This document shows, one piece after another, positions 32,764-40,763 of a stretch of DNA of 64,000 bases. The notes under the pieces were generated by a model. It was not told where the DNA came from. It did no database searches and saw nothing but the letters and a program-made list of their open reading frames with translations. How positions within the stretch are numbered: the first letter of the stretch is position 1; each line of letters starts with the position of its first letter. The translations under genes and the position numbers were made by a program. The DNA comes from Bradyrhizobium forestalis (lineage in GTDB: Bacteria > Pseudomonadota > Alphaproteobacteria > Rhizobiales > Xanthobacteraceae): NCBI RefSeq assembly GCF_002795245.1, contig NZ_PGVG01000026.1, forward strand, positions 1-64,000, given 5' to 3'.

Positions 32764-33630
32764 CTAGCGCTTGGCTCGCTTTTTCGTGACCTTTTTTGCA
32801 GCCTTTTTGGCACCCTTTTTGACGGCCTTCTTGCCCGTCTTTTTGGCCGCCTTCTTTGCCGTTTTCCTGGTCGCCTTCTTGGCGCCCTTCACGGGTTTCT
32901 TGGCCGCCTTCTCGGCGGTTTTGGCCGATTTTGCGGCCTTTTTGGCTGCCTTCGCCGGCTTTTGGGTCGATTTCTTCGCCGCCTTGGTCTTTTTGGCCGG
33001 TGCCGCCTTGGCGGCGCTTCGGGCATGCGTCTTGGGCTCGACCGCCCCCAGCGCCAGGAGCTGGCGGTGGATGGCGCGGGTAACCTCCTCGATGGCCATC
33101 ATGCCGTCGATGGTCGAGAGTTTCCGACGCTCCGAATAGTAGTGAATCAGCGGTTCCGTCTGGCTGCGGTAGCTGGCAAGCCGCTTGGTCAGGACCTCCG
33201 GGGTGTCGTCGAGCCGGACCTCCTCGCCCCGCTCCCGCATCTGGGCAACGCGGGTCTCGACGCGGCTCAGCAGTGCGCTCTCGTTGACGCGGAGCTCGAT
33301 CACGGCGTCGAGCTTGAGATGCTTGCGCTTGAGCAGCTCGTCCAGCGCCTCGGCCTGCGGCACGGTGCGCGGGAAACCATCGAGGATGAAACCGTTCTTG
33401 GCGTCGGGCTGGTCGATGCGGTCGGAGATGATTCCCACCACGACGTCATCAGGCACGAGGCCGCCGCCGGCCATGATCTCCTTGGCCTTCAGCCCGACCG
33501 GCGTTCCGGCTGCAACGGCAGCGCGGAGCATCTCGCCGGTCGAGAGCTGGACAATGCCATAGCGCTGCACCAGCAGCTGCGCCTGGGTCCCCTTGCCCGA
33601 CCCCGGCGGTCCCAGAAGTATAATTCTCAT
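32764..33630 (-). CDS. adk: Adenylate kinase with histone-H1-like C-terminal tail
   Basis: 288-aa protein. Residues 1-196 are a complete short-form adenylate kinase (ATP + AMP = 2 ADP): P-loop LLGPPGSGKGTQA, AMP-binding QLSTGEMLRAAVAAG and GFILDGFPRTVPQAE, and a short LID (RERGEEVRLDD, no zinc Cys). From about residue 200 an 89-residue Lys/Ala/Thr tail with repeated AKKAAKK/TAKKA units resembles eukaryotic and bacterial histone-H1-like C-termini. Typical Adk proteins stop near 190-220 aa. The tail should bind nucleic acid, perhaps ribosomes or the nucleoid (inference). Its ATG overlaps the secY2 stop (ATGA). Confidence 0.95.
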   Translation of the reverse strand: MRIILLGPPGSGKGTQAQLLVQRYGIVQLSTGEMLRAAVAAGTPVGLKAKEIMAGGGLVPDDVVVGIISDRIDQPDAKNGFILDGFPRTVPQAEALDELLKRKHLKLDAVIELRVNESALLSRVETRVAQMRERGEEVRLDDTPEVLTKRLASYRSQTEPLIHYYSERRKLSTIDGMMAIEEVTRAIHRQLLALGAVEPKTHARSAAKAAPAKKTKAAKKSTQKPAKAAKKAAKSAKTAEKAAKKPVKGAKKATRKTAKKAAKKTGKKAVKKGAKKAAKKVTKKRAKR

Positions 33631-34838
33631 CGGCGTACGCCCCCCGGATTGGTGAGCGATACGTCGCGCACCTGTGCTTTGATATCAAGAGCGGTGCAAA
33701 CCACAACCAGCGCCCCACCGCCATTGACGACCATACTATAAGGCAGACCGATCCCGTAAAGGTCGAACACCTCCGGAATCAACTGCAATGCCGTCAGGTA
33801 GACGGCTCCGACGACCGTCGTCAATGACACGACGCGATCGAGATAGTCGGCAGTGGCCTCGCCCGGAGCGACACCAGAGATCGTGCCGTTATGCTGAGCC
33901 AGGGATTTGGCGGTGTGCTCGGGATCGACGACATAGGCCGTGTAGATGAAGGCCAGCACGAACACGGCGAGCGACACGAGGATGACGTGCACCGGCTGCC
34001 GCATCTGAAGATGCCGGTAGGCCGCTGTGATCAGGGGGTGATCGCTGCCCAGAATGAGCCCCGCAAAGGCGAGCGGCAGAAAGAATATCCACGGCGCCAC
34101 GGTGACCGGAATCAGGAACCCGGCGCTGTTGAGCTTGATCGGCAGCACGGCATTGCGCGCCGGCAATTGCCGCGTTCCGACGCTGCGCGCGCCAAATTCG
34201 ACGTGGATATTTCGCCGGGCTCCTTCGACAAGCACGATCACGGCCACGGTCACAACCCAGAACACGGCATGGCCGAGCACGAGAACGCCCGAGATCTCCC
34301 CGCTCTGCACGAGACCAATGATGCCGGCGACGTCTCGCGGAATGGAGACGAGAAAGCCCGCACTCAGGATCAGAGCCAGGCCGTTGCCGATGCCGTGGCG
34401 GGTGATCTGCTCGCTGAGCCACACCAGCACGAAGACGCCACCGACCATGGAGGCAGTGGCCGTCATCACGAACCAGCCGTCTGGATTCCTGACCAGGCCC
34501 GGAATGGCCGTCAAAGTTGACGCGATGCCGTAGGCCTGAAAGGTCGCAAGACCGAGCGTGAGTCCGAACGTGGCATGCGCGATCCTGCGGCGGCCGCGCT
34601 CGCCCGACCGCTCGAGCGAATTCAAGCCGCGCCACACCAGGGAGAGCAGGCGGATAAGGATCGCCGCCGTCAGATAGGGAATGAGGCCGAGCGCAAAAAT
34701 CGAGAGCCGGGAAATGAAGTCAAGCGTCGGCGAGAAGTCGGAAGCATTCAGTCCCGCAAGCGGGATCTGCGTGCCGAGCCTGAAAAGGAGCAGCGCGCCA
34801 ATCGTGAAAGCGATTCGGCGCGCGAGCTCCCTGCTCAT
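33627..34838 (-). CDS. Second, divergent SecY paralogue (SecY2-like)
   Basis: 403-aa multi-spanning protein clearly homologous to SecY: IPLAGLNASDF, LSIFALGLIPYLTAAILIRLL, ATFQAYGIAS, LVWLSEQITRHGIGNGLALI, VLPIKLNSAGFLIPVTVAP and YLDRVVSLTTVVGAVYL align in order with the main SecY just upstream. Differences are large. The plug region between TM1 and TM2 is cut to about 15 residues (31-45), the C5-loop Arg of GIRPGE is Ala324 (GVAPGE), and the conserved C-terminal YEGLIRKSKLRG tail is missing. The ATG at 34838 is 2 nt after the secY stop, and the stop overlaps adk by 4 nt. Function is unknown; it may be a specialised or regulatory channel part. Confidence 0.9.
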   Translation of the reverse strand: MSRELARRIAFTIGALLLFRLGTQIPLAGLNASDFSPTLDFISRLSIFALGLIPYLTAAILIRLLSLVWRGLNSLERSGERGRRRIAHATFGLTLGLATFQAYGIASTLTAIPGLVRNPDGWFVMTATASMVGGVFVLVWLSEQITRHGIGNGLALILSAGFLVSIPRDVAGIIGLVQSGEISGVLVLGHAVFWVVTVAVIVLVEGARRNIHVEFGARSVGTRQLPARNAVLPIKLNSAGFLIPVTVAPWIFFLPLAFAGLILGSDHPLITAAYRHLQMRQPVHVILVSLAVFVLAFIYTAYVVDPEHTAKSLAQHNGTISGVAPGEATADYLDRVVSLTTVVGAVYLTALQLIPEVFDLYGIGLPYSMVVNGGGALVVVCTALDIKAQVRDVSLTNPGGVRR

Positions 34839-34840
34839 CT

Positions 34841-36172
34841 TTATCTGCGACGGCCGCGCAGCTTCGACTTGCGGATCAGGCCTTCGTACTGATGGGCCAG
34901 CAGATAGCCCTGGACCTGCGCCACCGTATCCATGGTGACACTGACGACGATCAGCAGCGAGGTGCCGCCGAAGTAGAACGGCACCGAGGCATAGGAGATC
35001 AGGATCTCCGGGATCAAGCAGACGATCGCCAGATAAATCGCGCCCAACACGGTGACGCGCGACAGCACGTAGTCGATATATTCCGCCGTGCGCTCGCCCG
35101 GGCGGATGCCCGGAATGAAGCCGCCGTGCTTCTTTAGATTGTCCGCGGTCTCGGTCGGATTGAACACGATCGCGGTGTAGAAGAAGGCGAAGAACACGAT
35201 CAGCCCCAGATACATGATCAGGAACAGCGGACGGCCGTGGCCGAGCTGGGTGGTGATCCACTGGAACCACTCCGGCCCGCTGCCCGAGTTGAAGTTCGCA
35301 ACCGTGGTCGGCAGCAGCAGCAGCGAGGACGCGAAGATCGGCGGGATCACGCCGGGGGGGTTGAGCTTGAGCGGCAGATGGGAGGACTGGCCCTCGAACA
35401 TCTTGTTGCCAACCTGGCGCTTCGGATACTGGATCAAGAGCCGGCGCTGCGCGCGCTCCATGAACACGATGAAGGCGATCACGGCGACGGCCATGATGAT
35501 GACGACCAGGATCAGCCCGGGCGACATCGCGCCCTGGCGGCCGAGTTCGAGCATGCCGGCGAGCGCCGCGGGCAGCTCGGCGACGATGCCGGCGAGAATG
35601 ATCAGCGAAATGCCGTGGCCGATGCCGCGCGAGGTGATCTGCTCGCCGAGCCACATCAGGAACATGGTGCCGCCGGTCAGCGTGATCGCCGTGGACAGGC
35701 GGAAGAACATGCCGGGGTCGCTGACCACGTTGCCGGCGCCTTCGAGGCCCACCGCGATCCCATAGGACTGGAATGCGGCCAGGATGACGGTCAGATAGCG
35801 GGTGTACTGGTTGAGCGTCTTGCGGCCGGCCTCACCCTCCTTCTTCAGCGCCTCGAGCTGCGGCGAGACGGTGGTGAGGAGCTGGATGATGATCGAGGCC
35901 GAGATGTACGGCATGATGTTCAGCGCGAAGATCGCCATGCGGTGGATGCCGCCGCCGGCGAACATGTTGAACATGCCGAGGATGCCGCCCGCCTGGGAGC
36001 GGAACACCTGCTCCCAGATGTTGGGGTCGATGCCGGGCAGCGGGATGTAGGTCCCGAGCCGATAAACGAGCAGCGCACCCAGGGTGAACCAGATGCGCTT
36101 CTTCAGTTCGTCGGCCTTGGCAAACGCGCCGAAATTGAGATTGGCTGCCAGTTGTTCCGCTGCAGAGACCAT
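34841..36172 (-). CDS. secY: Protein translocase subunit SecY
   Basis: 443-aa main SecYEG channel subunit, 10 TM helices. All hallmarks are intact: LPGIDPNIW, plug GGILGMFNMFAGGGIHR, IFALNIMPYISASIIIQLL, FMERAQRRLLIQYPKRQ, the C5 loop with FIPGIRPGERTAEYID (Arg at the E. coli R357 position) and the tail YEGLIRKSKLRGRRR. Preceded by a terminator-like hairpin and a promoter-like site in the 148-nt gap after rplO. Followed at 2 nt by the second SecY. Confidence 0.98.
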   Translation of the reverse strand: MVSAAEQLAANLNFGAFAKADELKKRIWFTLGALLVYRLGTYIPLPGIDPNIWEQVFRSQAGGILGMFNMFAGGGIHRMAIFALNIMPYISASIIIQLLTTVSPQLEALKKEGEAGRKTLNQYTRYLTVILAAFQSYGIAVGLEGAGNVVSDPGMFFRLSTAITLTGGTMFLMWLGEQITSRGIGHGISLIILAGIVAELPAALAGMLELGRQGAMSPGLILVVIIMAVAVIAFIVFMERAQRRLLIQYPKRQVGNKMFEGQSSHLPLKLNPPGVIPPIFASSLLLLPTTVANFNSGSGPEWFQWITTQLGHGRPLFLIMYLGLIVFFAFFYTAIVFNPTETADNLKKHGGFIPGIRPGERTAEYIDYVLSRVTVLGAIYLAIVCLIPEILISYASVPFYFGGTSLLIVVSVTMDTVAQVQGYLLAHQYEGLIRKSKLRGRRR

Positions 36173-36241
36173 CTTGGACTTTCTCCCGCCGCCTGTTGCG
36201 CCGTCATGCCCGCGGCCGGGCTAGTTTAGCGGACGCCGGAC

Positions 36242-36271
36242 ATTATCTGGGGCTCGGCTTCGATAAGTCCA
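36242..36271 (-). promoter_or_regulatory. Possible promoter of secY-secY2-adk
   Basis: Minus strand TGGACT (36271-36266), 18 nt, GATAAT (36247-36242). The match at -35 is weak (4 of 6). It follows the hairpin at 36286-36307 and lies about 70 nt before secY. Confidence 0.35.
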
Positions 36272-36285
36272 CGTCCCGCATGCGT

Positions 36286-36307
36286 AAAGGCCCGCGCGCC
36301 GCGGGCC
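36286..36307 (-). terminator. Weak terminator or attenuator after rplO
   Basis: GGCCCGCG (36289-36296) pairs with CGCGGGCC (36300-36307) around a 3-nt loop. On the minus strand it is followed by TTTACGC, so only three T. It begins 14 nt after the rplO stop. Partial termination is plausible. Confidence 0.5.
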
Positions 36308-36320
36308 AATGACGCAGTTG

Positions 36321-36806
36321 TTACGCCGCCTCGCCTTCTTCCTTGGCAGGGGCGAGGATCTTCACCGAGCCGCCAGCCTTCTCGACCGCCGCAATCGCGG
36401 TCTTGCTGGCGCCGTGCACTTCGATGTTGAGCTTGGACTTGAGCTCGCCGCGGCCGAGCAGCCGCAGGCCGGCCTTGGCGCGGCGCAGCACGCCACCCTT
36501 CACCAGGGCCTCGACGTTCACGACGCTGCCGGCGTCGATCTTCTTGGCATCGACCGCCTCCTGGAGCCGGTCGAGATTGATCTCGGCGAACTCGACGCGG
36601 AAGATGTTGTTGAAGCCGCGCTTGGGCAGACGGCGATGCATCGGCATCTGGCCGCCTTCGAAACCCTTGATGCGCACGCCCGAACGCGCGGTCTGGCCCT
36701 TGCCGCCGCGGCCGGACTGCTTGCCTTTGCCGGAACCGATGCCGCGGCCGACGCGCATACGCTTTTTGCGCGAGCCGGCGTTGTCGGCGATATCGCTGAG
36801 CTTCAT
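36321..36806 (-). CDS. rplO: 50S ribosomal protein L15
   Basis: 161-aa L15. The Gly/Lys/Arg-rich rRNA-binding start (KRMRVGRGIGSGKGKQSG, RGGKGQTARSG), then the globular domain with GFEGGQMPMHRRLPKRGFN. Ends with an acidic AKEEGEAA tail. Spaced 75 nt from rpmD. Confidence 0.97.
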   Translation of the reverse strand: MKLSDIADNAGSRKKRMRVGRGIGSGKGKQSGRGGKGQTARSGVRIKGFEGGQMPMHRRLPKRGFNNIFRVEFAEINLDRLQEAVDAKKIDAGSVVNVEALVKGGVLRRAKAGLRLLGRGELKSKLNIEVHGASKTAIAAVEKAGGSVKILAPAKEEGEAA

Positions 36807-36881
36807 CGCCCTTCTCCTTGTGTCTTGCGCACGATCTTCACCGAAAACCGCTTCCGGCTTTTCGGGATCGCGCGCCTTTGC

Positions 36882-37088
36882 TTACTTCTCGTCGACGATG
36901 CGGACGAGATGGTGAACCTTCTCGATCATGCCGCGGACCGCCGGGGTGTCCGGCAGTTCGCTGGTACGGCCGATCTTGTTGAGCTTGAGCCCGATCAGCG
37001 TCGAGCGCTGCGAGTGATGGCGGCGGATCGCGCTGCCGGTCTGCTCGACCTTGATCGTCTTTGCGGTCGTAACGGCACTCTTGGCCAT
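36882..37088 (-). CDS. rpmD: 50S ribosomal protein L30
   Basis: 68-aa L30. IKVEQTGSAIRRHHSQRST, LIGLKLNKIGRTSELPDTP and the closing helix RGMIEKVHHLVRIV identify it. Slightly longer at the N-terminus than E. coli L30. It lies 25 nt downstream of rpsE. Confidence 0.95.
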   Translation of the reverse strand: MAKSAVTTAKTIKVEQTGSAIRRHHSQRSTLIGLKLNKIGRTSELPDTPAVRGMIEKVHHLVRIVDEK

Positions 37089-37113
37089 GGGAGTCTACTC
37101 CGAAAAGCTTCCG

Positions 37114-37710
37114 TTAGTCGGCGGCCGCCTCGGCATCGCCGCCGATACGACGGGACTGGAGGGTGGACACCTTGATGTTGCGGCGGGCTGCGACCGAACG
37201 CGGCGAATCCTGGTGCTTCAGCGCATCGAAGGTCGCGCGCACCATGTTGTACGGGTTCGACGAGCCGATCGACTTCGCCACCACGTCCTGGACGCCGAGC
37301 GTCTCGAACACGGCGCGCATCGGGCCGCCGGCGATGATGCCGGTACCGGCCGGAGCTGCACGCAGGTAGACACGGCCCGCGCCATGACGGCCGGCAATGT
37401 CGTGATGGAGCGTGCGACCCTCGCGCAGGGACACGCGCGTCAGGTTGCGCTTGGCGGACTCGGTCGCCTTGCGGATCGCCTCGGGCACTTCGCGCGCCTT
37501 GCCGTGACCGAAGCCGGCGCGGCCCTTCTGGTCGCCGATCACGACCAGCGCTGCGAAACCGAAGCGCTTGCCGCCCTTGACGACCTTGGCCACGCGGTTG
37601 ATGTGGACGAGCTTGTCGACGAACTCGCTGTCGCGCTCCTCGCGCTCCCTGCGTTCACGTCCGCCGCCGCGTTGATCGCGTCCACCACGTTGTTCGCGTT
37701 CAGCTGCCAT
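37114..37710 (-). CDS. rpsE: 30S ribosomal protein S5
   Basis: 198-aa S5, involved in decoding fidelity. An Arg/Gly/Glu-rich N-terminal extension of about 28 residues (GGRDQRGGGRERREREERD) precedes the dsRBD-like part (LVHINRVAKVVKGGKRFGF, spectinomycin-contact loop unaltered in kind) and the C-terminal domain (AAPAGTGIIAGGPMRAVFE). Longer than E. coli S5 (167 aa), as usual in this order. Confidence 0.97.
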   Translation of the reverse strand: MAAEREQRGGRDQRGGGRERREREERDSEFVDKLVHINRVAKVVKGGKRFGFAALVVIGDQKGRAGFGHGKAREVPEAIRKATESAKRNLTRVSLREGRTLHHDIAGRHGAGRVYLRAAPAGTGIIAGGPMRAVFETLGVQDVVAKSIGSSNPYNMVRATFDALKHQDSPRSVAARRNIKVSTLQSRRIGGDAEAAAD

Positions 37711-37757
37711 GGTTTTTCCAATCCTTCAGAGGCTTACGCCTCAATCCTCAAATTCTG

Positions 37758-38120
37758 TTAGAAGCTCAGCCCGCTCTCACGCGCCGCGTCGGCCAGAGCC
37801 TTGACGCGCCCGTGGTAGAGGTAGCTGCCGCGATCGAACACGACTTCCTTGACGCCCTTCTCGGCGGCGCGCTCGGCCAGCAGCTTGCCGACCGCCTTCG
37901 CCGCATCGATGTCGGCGCCGGTCTTGCCGCCGTCGCGCATTGCCTTCTCGAGCGACGAGGCAGAGGCCAGCGTCTCGCCTTTCAGGTCGTCGATGACCTG
38001 GGCGTAGATGTGCTTGGACGAGCGGAACACCGACAGACGCGGACGACCACCACCGGAGCGGCGCAGCTTCAGCCGCACACTCCGCTTGCGCCGGGCATTC
38101 GTAACCTTGGCTTTCGACAT
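37758..38120 (-). CDS. rplR: 50S ribosomal protein L18
   Basis: 120-aa 5S-rRNA-binding protein. RRKRSVRLKLRRSGGGRPRL, SVFRSSKHIYAQVIDDLKG and the end FDRGSYLYHGRVKALADAA are typical. Confidence 0.97.
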   Translation of the reverse strand: MSKAKVTNARRKRSVRLKLRRSGGGRPRLSVFRSSKHIYAQVIDDLKGETLASASSLEKAMRDGGKTGADIDAAKAVGKLLAERAAEKGVKEVVFDRGSYLYHGRVKALADAARESGLSF

Positions 38121-38131
38121 GACCGGCTCCG

Positions 38132-38665
38132 TTACTTCTTCTTGCCTTCCTTGCGGAAGATGAATTCGCCAACATACTTCACGCCCTTGCCCTTGTAGGG
38201 CTCCGGCGGACGGTAGGCGCGGATCTCGGCGGCGACCTGGCCGACGCGCTGGACGTCGCTGCCCGCCACCGTGATCTCGGTCGGCTTCGGCACGGTGATC
38301 GTGATCCCCTCAGGGATCGGATAGATCACGTCATGGCTATAGCCGAGCGCGAGCTGCAGGTTCTTGCCCTGCATCGCGGCGCGGTAACCGACGCCGGTGA
38401 TTTCGAGCTTCTTCTCGAAGCCCTTGGTGACGCCTTCGACCAGATTCGCGACCTGGGCGCGAGCGGTGCCGTACAGGGCGCGCGCGCGATTGGTCTCCGC
38501 CCGCGGCTTGACCTTGACCTGGCCGTTCTCGAGCTTCACCTCGACGTCGTCGTGGACGACGAACTGAAGCTGGCCCTTCGGCCCCTTCATCTTGACGGTC
38601 TGCCCATCGACGGTCGCGGTCACACCCGACGGAACCGCCACAGGCCTTTTGCCAACTCGTGACAT
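38132..38665 (-). CDS. rplF: 50S ribosomal protein L6
   Basis: 177-aa L6 with two similar domains, near the GTPase centre. Starts MSRVGKRPVAVPSGVTA at 38665; the frame is open further up, but the family start and the 16-nt spacing from rpsH support this ATG. The end has YRPPEPYKGKGVKYVGE. Confidence 0.97.
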   Translation of the reverse strand: MSRVGKRPVAVPSGVTATVDGQTVKMKGPKGQLQFVVHDDVEVKLENGQVKVKPRAETNRARALYGTARAQVANLVEGVTKGFEKKLEITGVGYRAAMQGKNLQLALGYSHDVIYPIPEGITITVPKPTEITVAGSDVQRVGQVAAEIRAYRPPEPYKGKGVKYVGEFIFRKEGKKK

Positions 38666-38681
38666 GGATGAAAAATCCTTC

Positions 38682-39080
38682 TCAGAACACCGTGAAGAGG
38701 ACTTCACCGCCCACATTCGCGTCGCGCGCGCTGTGGTCGGCCATGATCCCCTTCGGCGTCGACAACACCGAAATGCCGAGTCCGTTGTTCACCCGCGGCA
38801 GGTTCTTCACCGAGGCGTAGACCCTGCGCCCGGGCTTGGAAACGCGTTCAATCTCGCGGATGACGGGCTCGCCGTCGAAATACTTCAGCTCGATCTCGAT
38901 CTCGCTGCGGCCCGAGGAATGCTCGAGCGTAGCGTAACCGCGAATGTAGCCCTCGGTCTTCAGAACCTCGAGCACGTTCTCGCGCATCTTCGAGCCAGGC
39001 GTGGAGACCTTGGTCTTCGAACGCATCTGCGCGTTGCGGATGCGGGTGATCAGATCGCTGATTGGATCGTGCGTAGACAT
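38682..39080 (-). CDS. rpsH: 30S ribosomal protein S8
   Basis: 132-aa S8, a central-domain 16S rRNA binder and in E. coli the translational repressor of the spc operon. DPISDLITRIRNAQM and the C-terminal STPKGIMADHSARDANVGG are diagnostic. Confidence 0.97.
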   Translation of the reverse strand: MSTHDPISDLITRIRNAQMRSKTKVSTPGSKMRENVLEVLKTEGYIRGYATLEHSSGRSEIEIELKYFDGEPVIREIERVSKPGRRVYASVKNLPRVNNGLGISVLSTPKGIMADHSARDANVGGEVLFTVF

Positions 39081-39094
39081 CTAAACGACCCTCC

Positions 39095-39400
39095 TTACCA
39101 GCTGGACTTCACGAGGCCCGGGACCATGCCCTTGGAGCCAAGTTCGCGCAGCGCGATACGGGACAGCTTGTTCTTGCGGTAGTTCGAGCGCGGGCGGCCC
39201 GACAGCTCGCAACGCATGCGGATGCGGGTCGCCGACGAGTTGCGCGGCATTTCCGCCAGCTTCAGGGTCGCGGCGAACCGCTCCTCCATCGGCAGCGTCT
39301 TGTCGGCGATGATCGCCTTCAACCGCTCGCGCTTGGCGGCGGCGTTCTTCACCATCCGCTTGCGCCGGTTGTTCTTCTCGACTGAACTCTTCTTTGCCAT
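39095..39400 (-). CDS. rpsN: 30S ribosomal protein S14 (zinc-free type)
   Basis: 101-aa long-form S14 without the CxxC zinc motifs. SSATRIRMRCELSGRPRSN and the end YRKNKLSRIALRELGSKGM fit exactly. It lies 46 nt after rplE. Confidence 0.97.
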   Translation of the reverse strand: MAKKSSVEKNNRRKRMVKNAAAKRERLKAIIADKTLPMEERFAATLKLAEMPRNSSATRIRMRCELSGRPRSNYRKNKLSRIALRELGSKGMVPGLVKSSW

Positions 39401-39446
39401 GCTTGGCTCCTGGGTATCCGCGTTTGAGAGGCTCTAGGTCAGCGTC

Positions 39447-40004
39447 TCACTGCCGGAACGGGAAATTGAAAGCGGTCAACAAGGCCCTCGCCTCTTCGTC
39501 GGTCTTGGCCGTGGTGCAGACGGTGATGTCCATACCGCGGGCTTCCGCGACCTTGTCGAAGTCGATCTCGGGGAAAATGATGTGCTCCTTGATGCCGAGC
39601 GAATAGTTGCCGCGGCCGTCGAAGCTCTTCGGGTTCAGGCCGCGGAAGTCGCGGACACGCGGCAGCGCGACATTCACCAGGCGATCGATGAACTCGTACA
39701 TGCGGGCCTTGCGCAGCGTGACCTTGCAGCCGATCGGCTGGTTCGCTCGCAGCTTGAAGGTCGCGATCGCGATGCGCGAATAGGTCACGATCGCCTTCTG
39801 GCCGGCGATCTGGGTCAGCTCGGCAGCGGCGGTCTCGGCCTTCTTGCGGTCGTTGACGGAATCGCCAACGCCCATGTTCAGCACGACCTTGTCCAGGCGC
39901 GGAACCTGCATGACGTTCTCATAACCGAACTTCTCGGTCAGAGCCGTGCGGATCTTCGCGTCATATTCCGCGCGCAGGCGCGGGGTGTAAGCGGCCTCAG
40001 CCAT
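39447..40004 (-). CDS. rplE: 50S ribosomal protein L5
   Basis: 185-aa 5S-rRNA and tRNA-contacting protein. TPRLRAEYDAKIRTALTEKF, VPRLDKVVLNMGVGD, GQKAIVTYSRIAIATFKLR and NYSLGIKEHIIFPEIDFD are present. The start at 40004 overlaps the end of rplX by 8 nt, giving coupled translation. Confidence 0.97.
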   Translation of the reverse strand: MAEAAYTPRLRAEYDAKIRTALTEKFGYENVMQVPRLDKVVLNMGVGDSVNDRKKAETAAAELTQIAGQKAIVTYSRIAIATFKLRANQPIGCKVTLRKARMYEFIDRLVNVALPRVRDFRGLNPKSFDGRGNYSLGIKEHIIFPEIDFDKVAEARGMDITVCTTAKTDEEARALLTAFNFPFRQ

Positions 40005-40311
40005 CGATCTCAGCTCCCGAGCTCTTGGCGATGCGGACCTTCTTGCCGTCCGCCAGAATCTTGAATCCGATGCGGGTCGGCTTTCCGTCCTTGCCGACAT
40101 ACGCGATGTTGGACAGTTGGATCGGCGCCTCTTTCGAGATGATGCCGCCCTCCTGGGCCTGCGTCTGCTTCTGGTGACGCTTGACCATGTTGATGCCGCG
40201 CACCAGCGCGGTGCCGGCGTCGGGGCGCACCTCGAACACTTCGCCGGTGCGGCCCTTGTCGCGGCCGGTCAGCACGACGACCTTGTCGCCCTTGCGGATC
40301 TTCGCAGCCAT
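39997..40311 (-). CDS. rplX: 50S ribosomal protein L24
   Basis: 104-aa assembly-initiating protein. KOW motif KIRKGDKVVVLTGRDKGRTG at the N-terminus, then GINMVKRHQKQTQAQEGG. Its ATG shares one base with the rplN stop (TGATG). Confidence 0.97.
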   Translation of the reverse strand: MAAKIRKGDKVVVLTGRDKGRTGEVFEVRPDAGTALVRGINMVKRHQKQTQAQEGGIISKEAPIQLSNIAYVGKDGKPTRIGFKILADGKKVRIAKSSGAEIDG

Positions 40312-40679
40312 CACAGCACCTCCGGCGCGAGCGAGATGATCTTCATGTGGTTCTTGGCGCGCAGCTCGCGCGGCACGGGCCCGAAGATACGGGTGCCGAC
40401 CGGCTCGGACTGGTTGTTGATCAGCACGGCGGCGTTGCGGTCGAAGCGGATGACCGAACCGTCGGCGCGGCGGATGTCCTTGCGGACGCGCACCACGACG
40501 GCCTTCATCACGTCGCCCTTCTTCACCTTGCCACGCGGGATAGCTTCCTTGATCGACACGACGATGATGTCGCCGATCGTGGCGTAGCGGCGCTTGGAGC
40601 CCCCGAGCACCTTGATACACATGACACGGCGTGCGCCAGAATTGTCGGCCACGTCGAGGTTGGTCTGCATCTGAATCAT
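40311..40679 (-). CDS. rplN: 50S ribosomal protein L14
   Basis: 122-aa L14. MIQMQTNLDVADNSGARRV, KVLGGSKRRYATIGDIIVV and GTRIFGPVPRELRAKNHMK are highly conserved. An 84-nt gap separates it from rpsQ. Confidence 0.98.
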   Translation of the reverse strand: MIQMQTNLDVADNSGARRVMCIKVLGGSKRRYATIGDIIVVSIKEAIPRGKVKKGDVMKAVVVRVRKDIRRADGSVIRFDRNAAVLINNQSEPVGTRIFGPVPRELRAKNHMKIISLAPEVL

Positions 40680-40763
40680 TGATGCACCTCGTCCTCTTTC
40701 TCTTTGCGCCAGCCCAGCCGGCGCTCAACATTTCCCTGAAGTCAGTCGGCTAAAGCCAACAGA

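Noticed and set aside
34839..35654. Upstream extension of the secY2 reading frame through secY
   Set aside because: The frame stays open, but the added residues are Arg/Pro-rich without homology. SecY homology begins exactly at the ATG at 34838.
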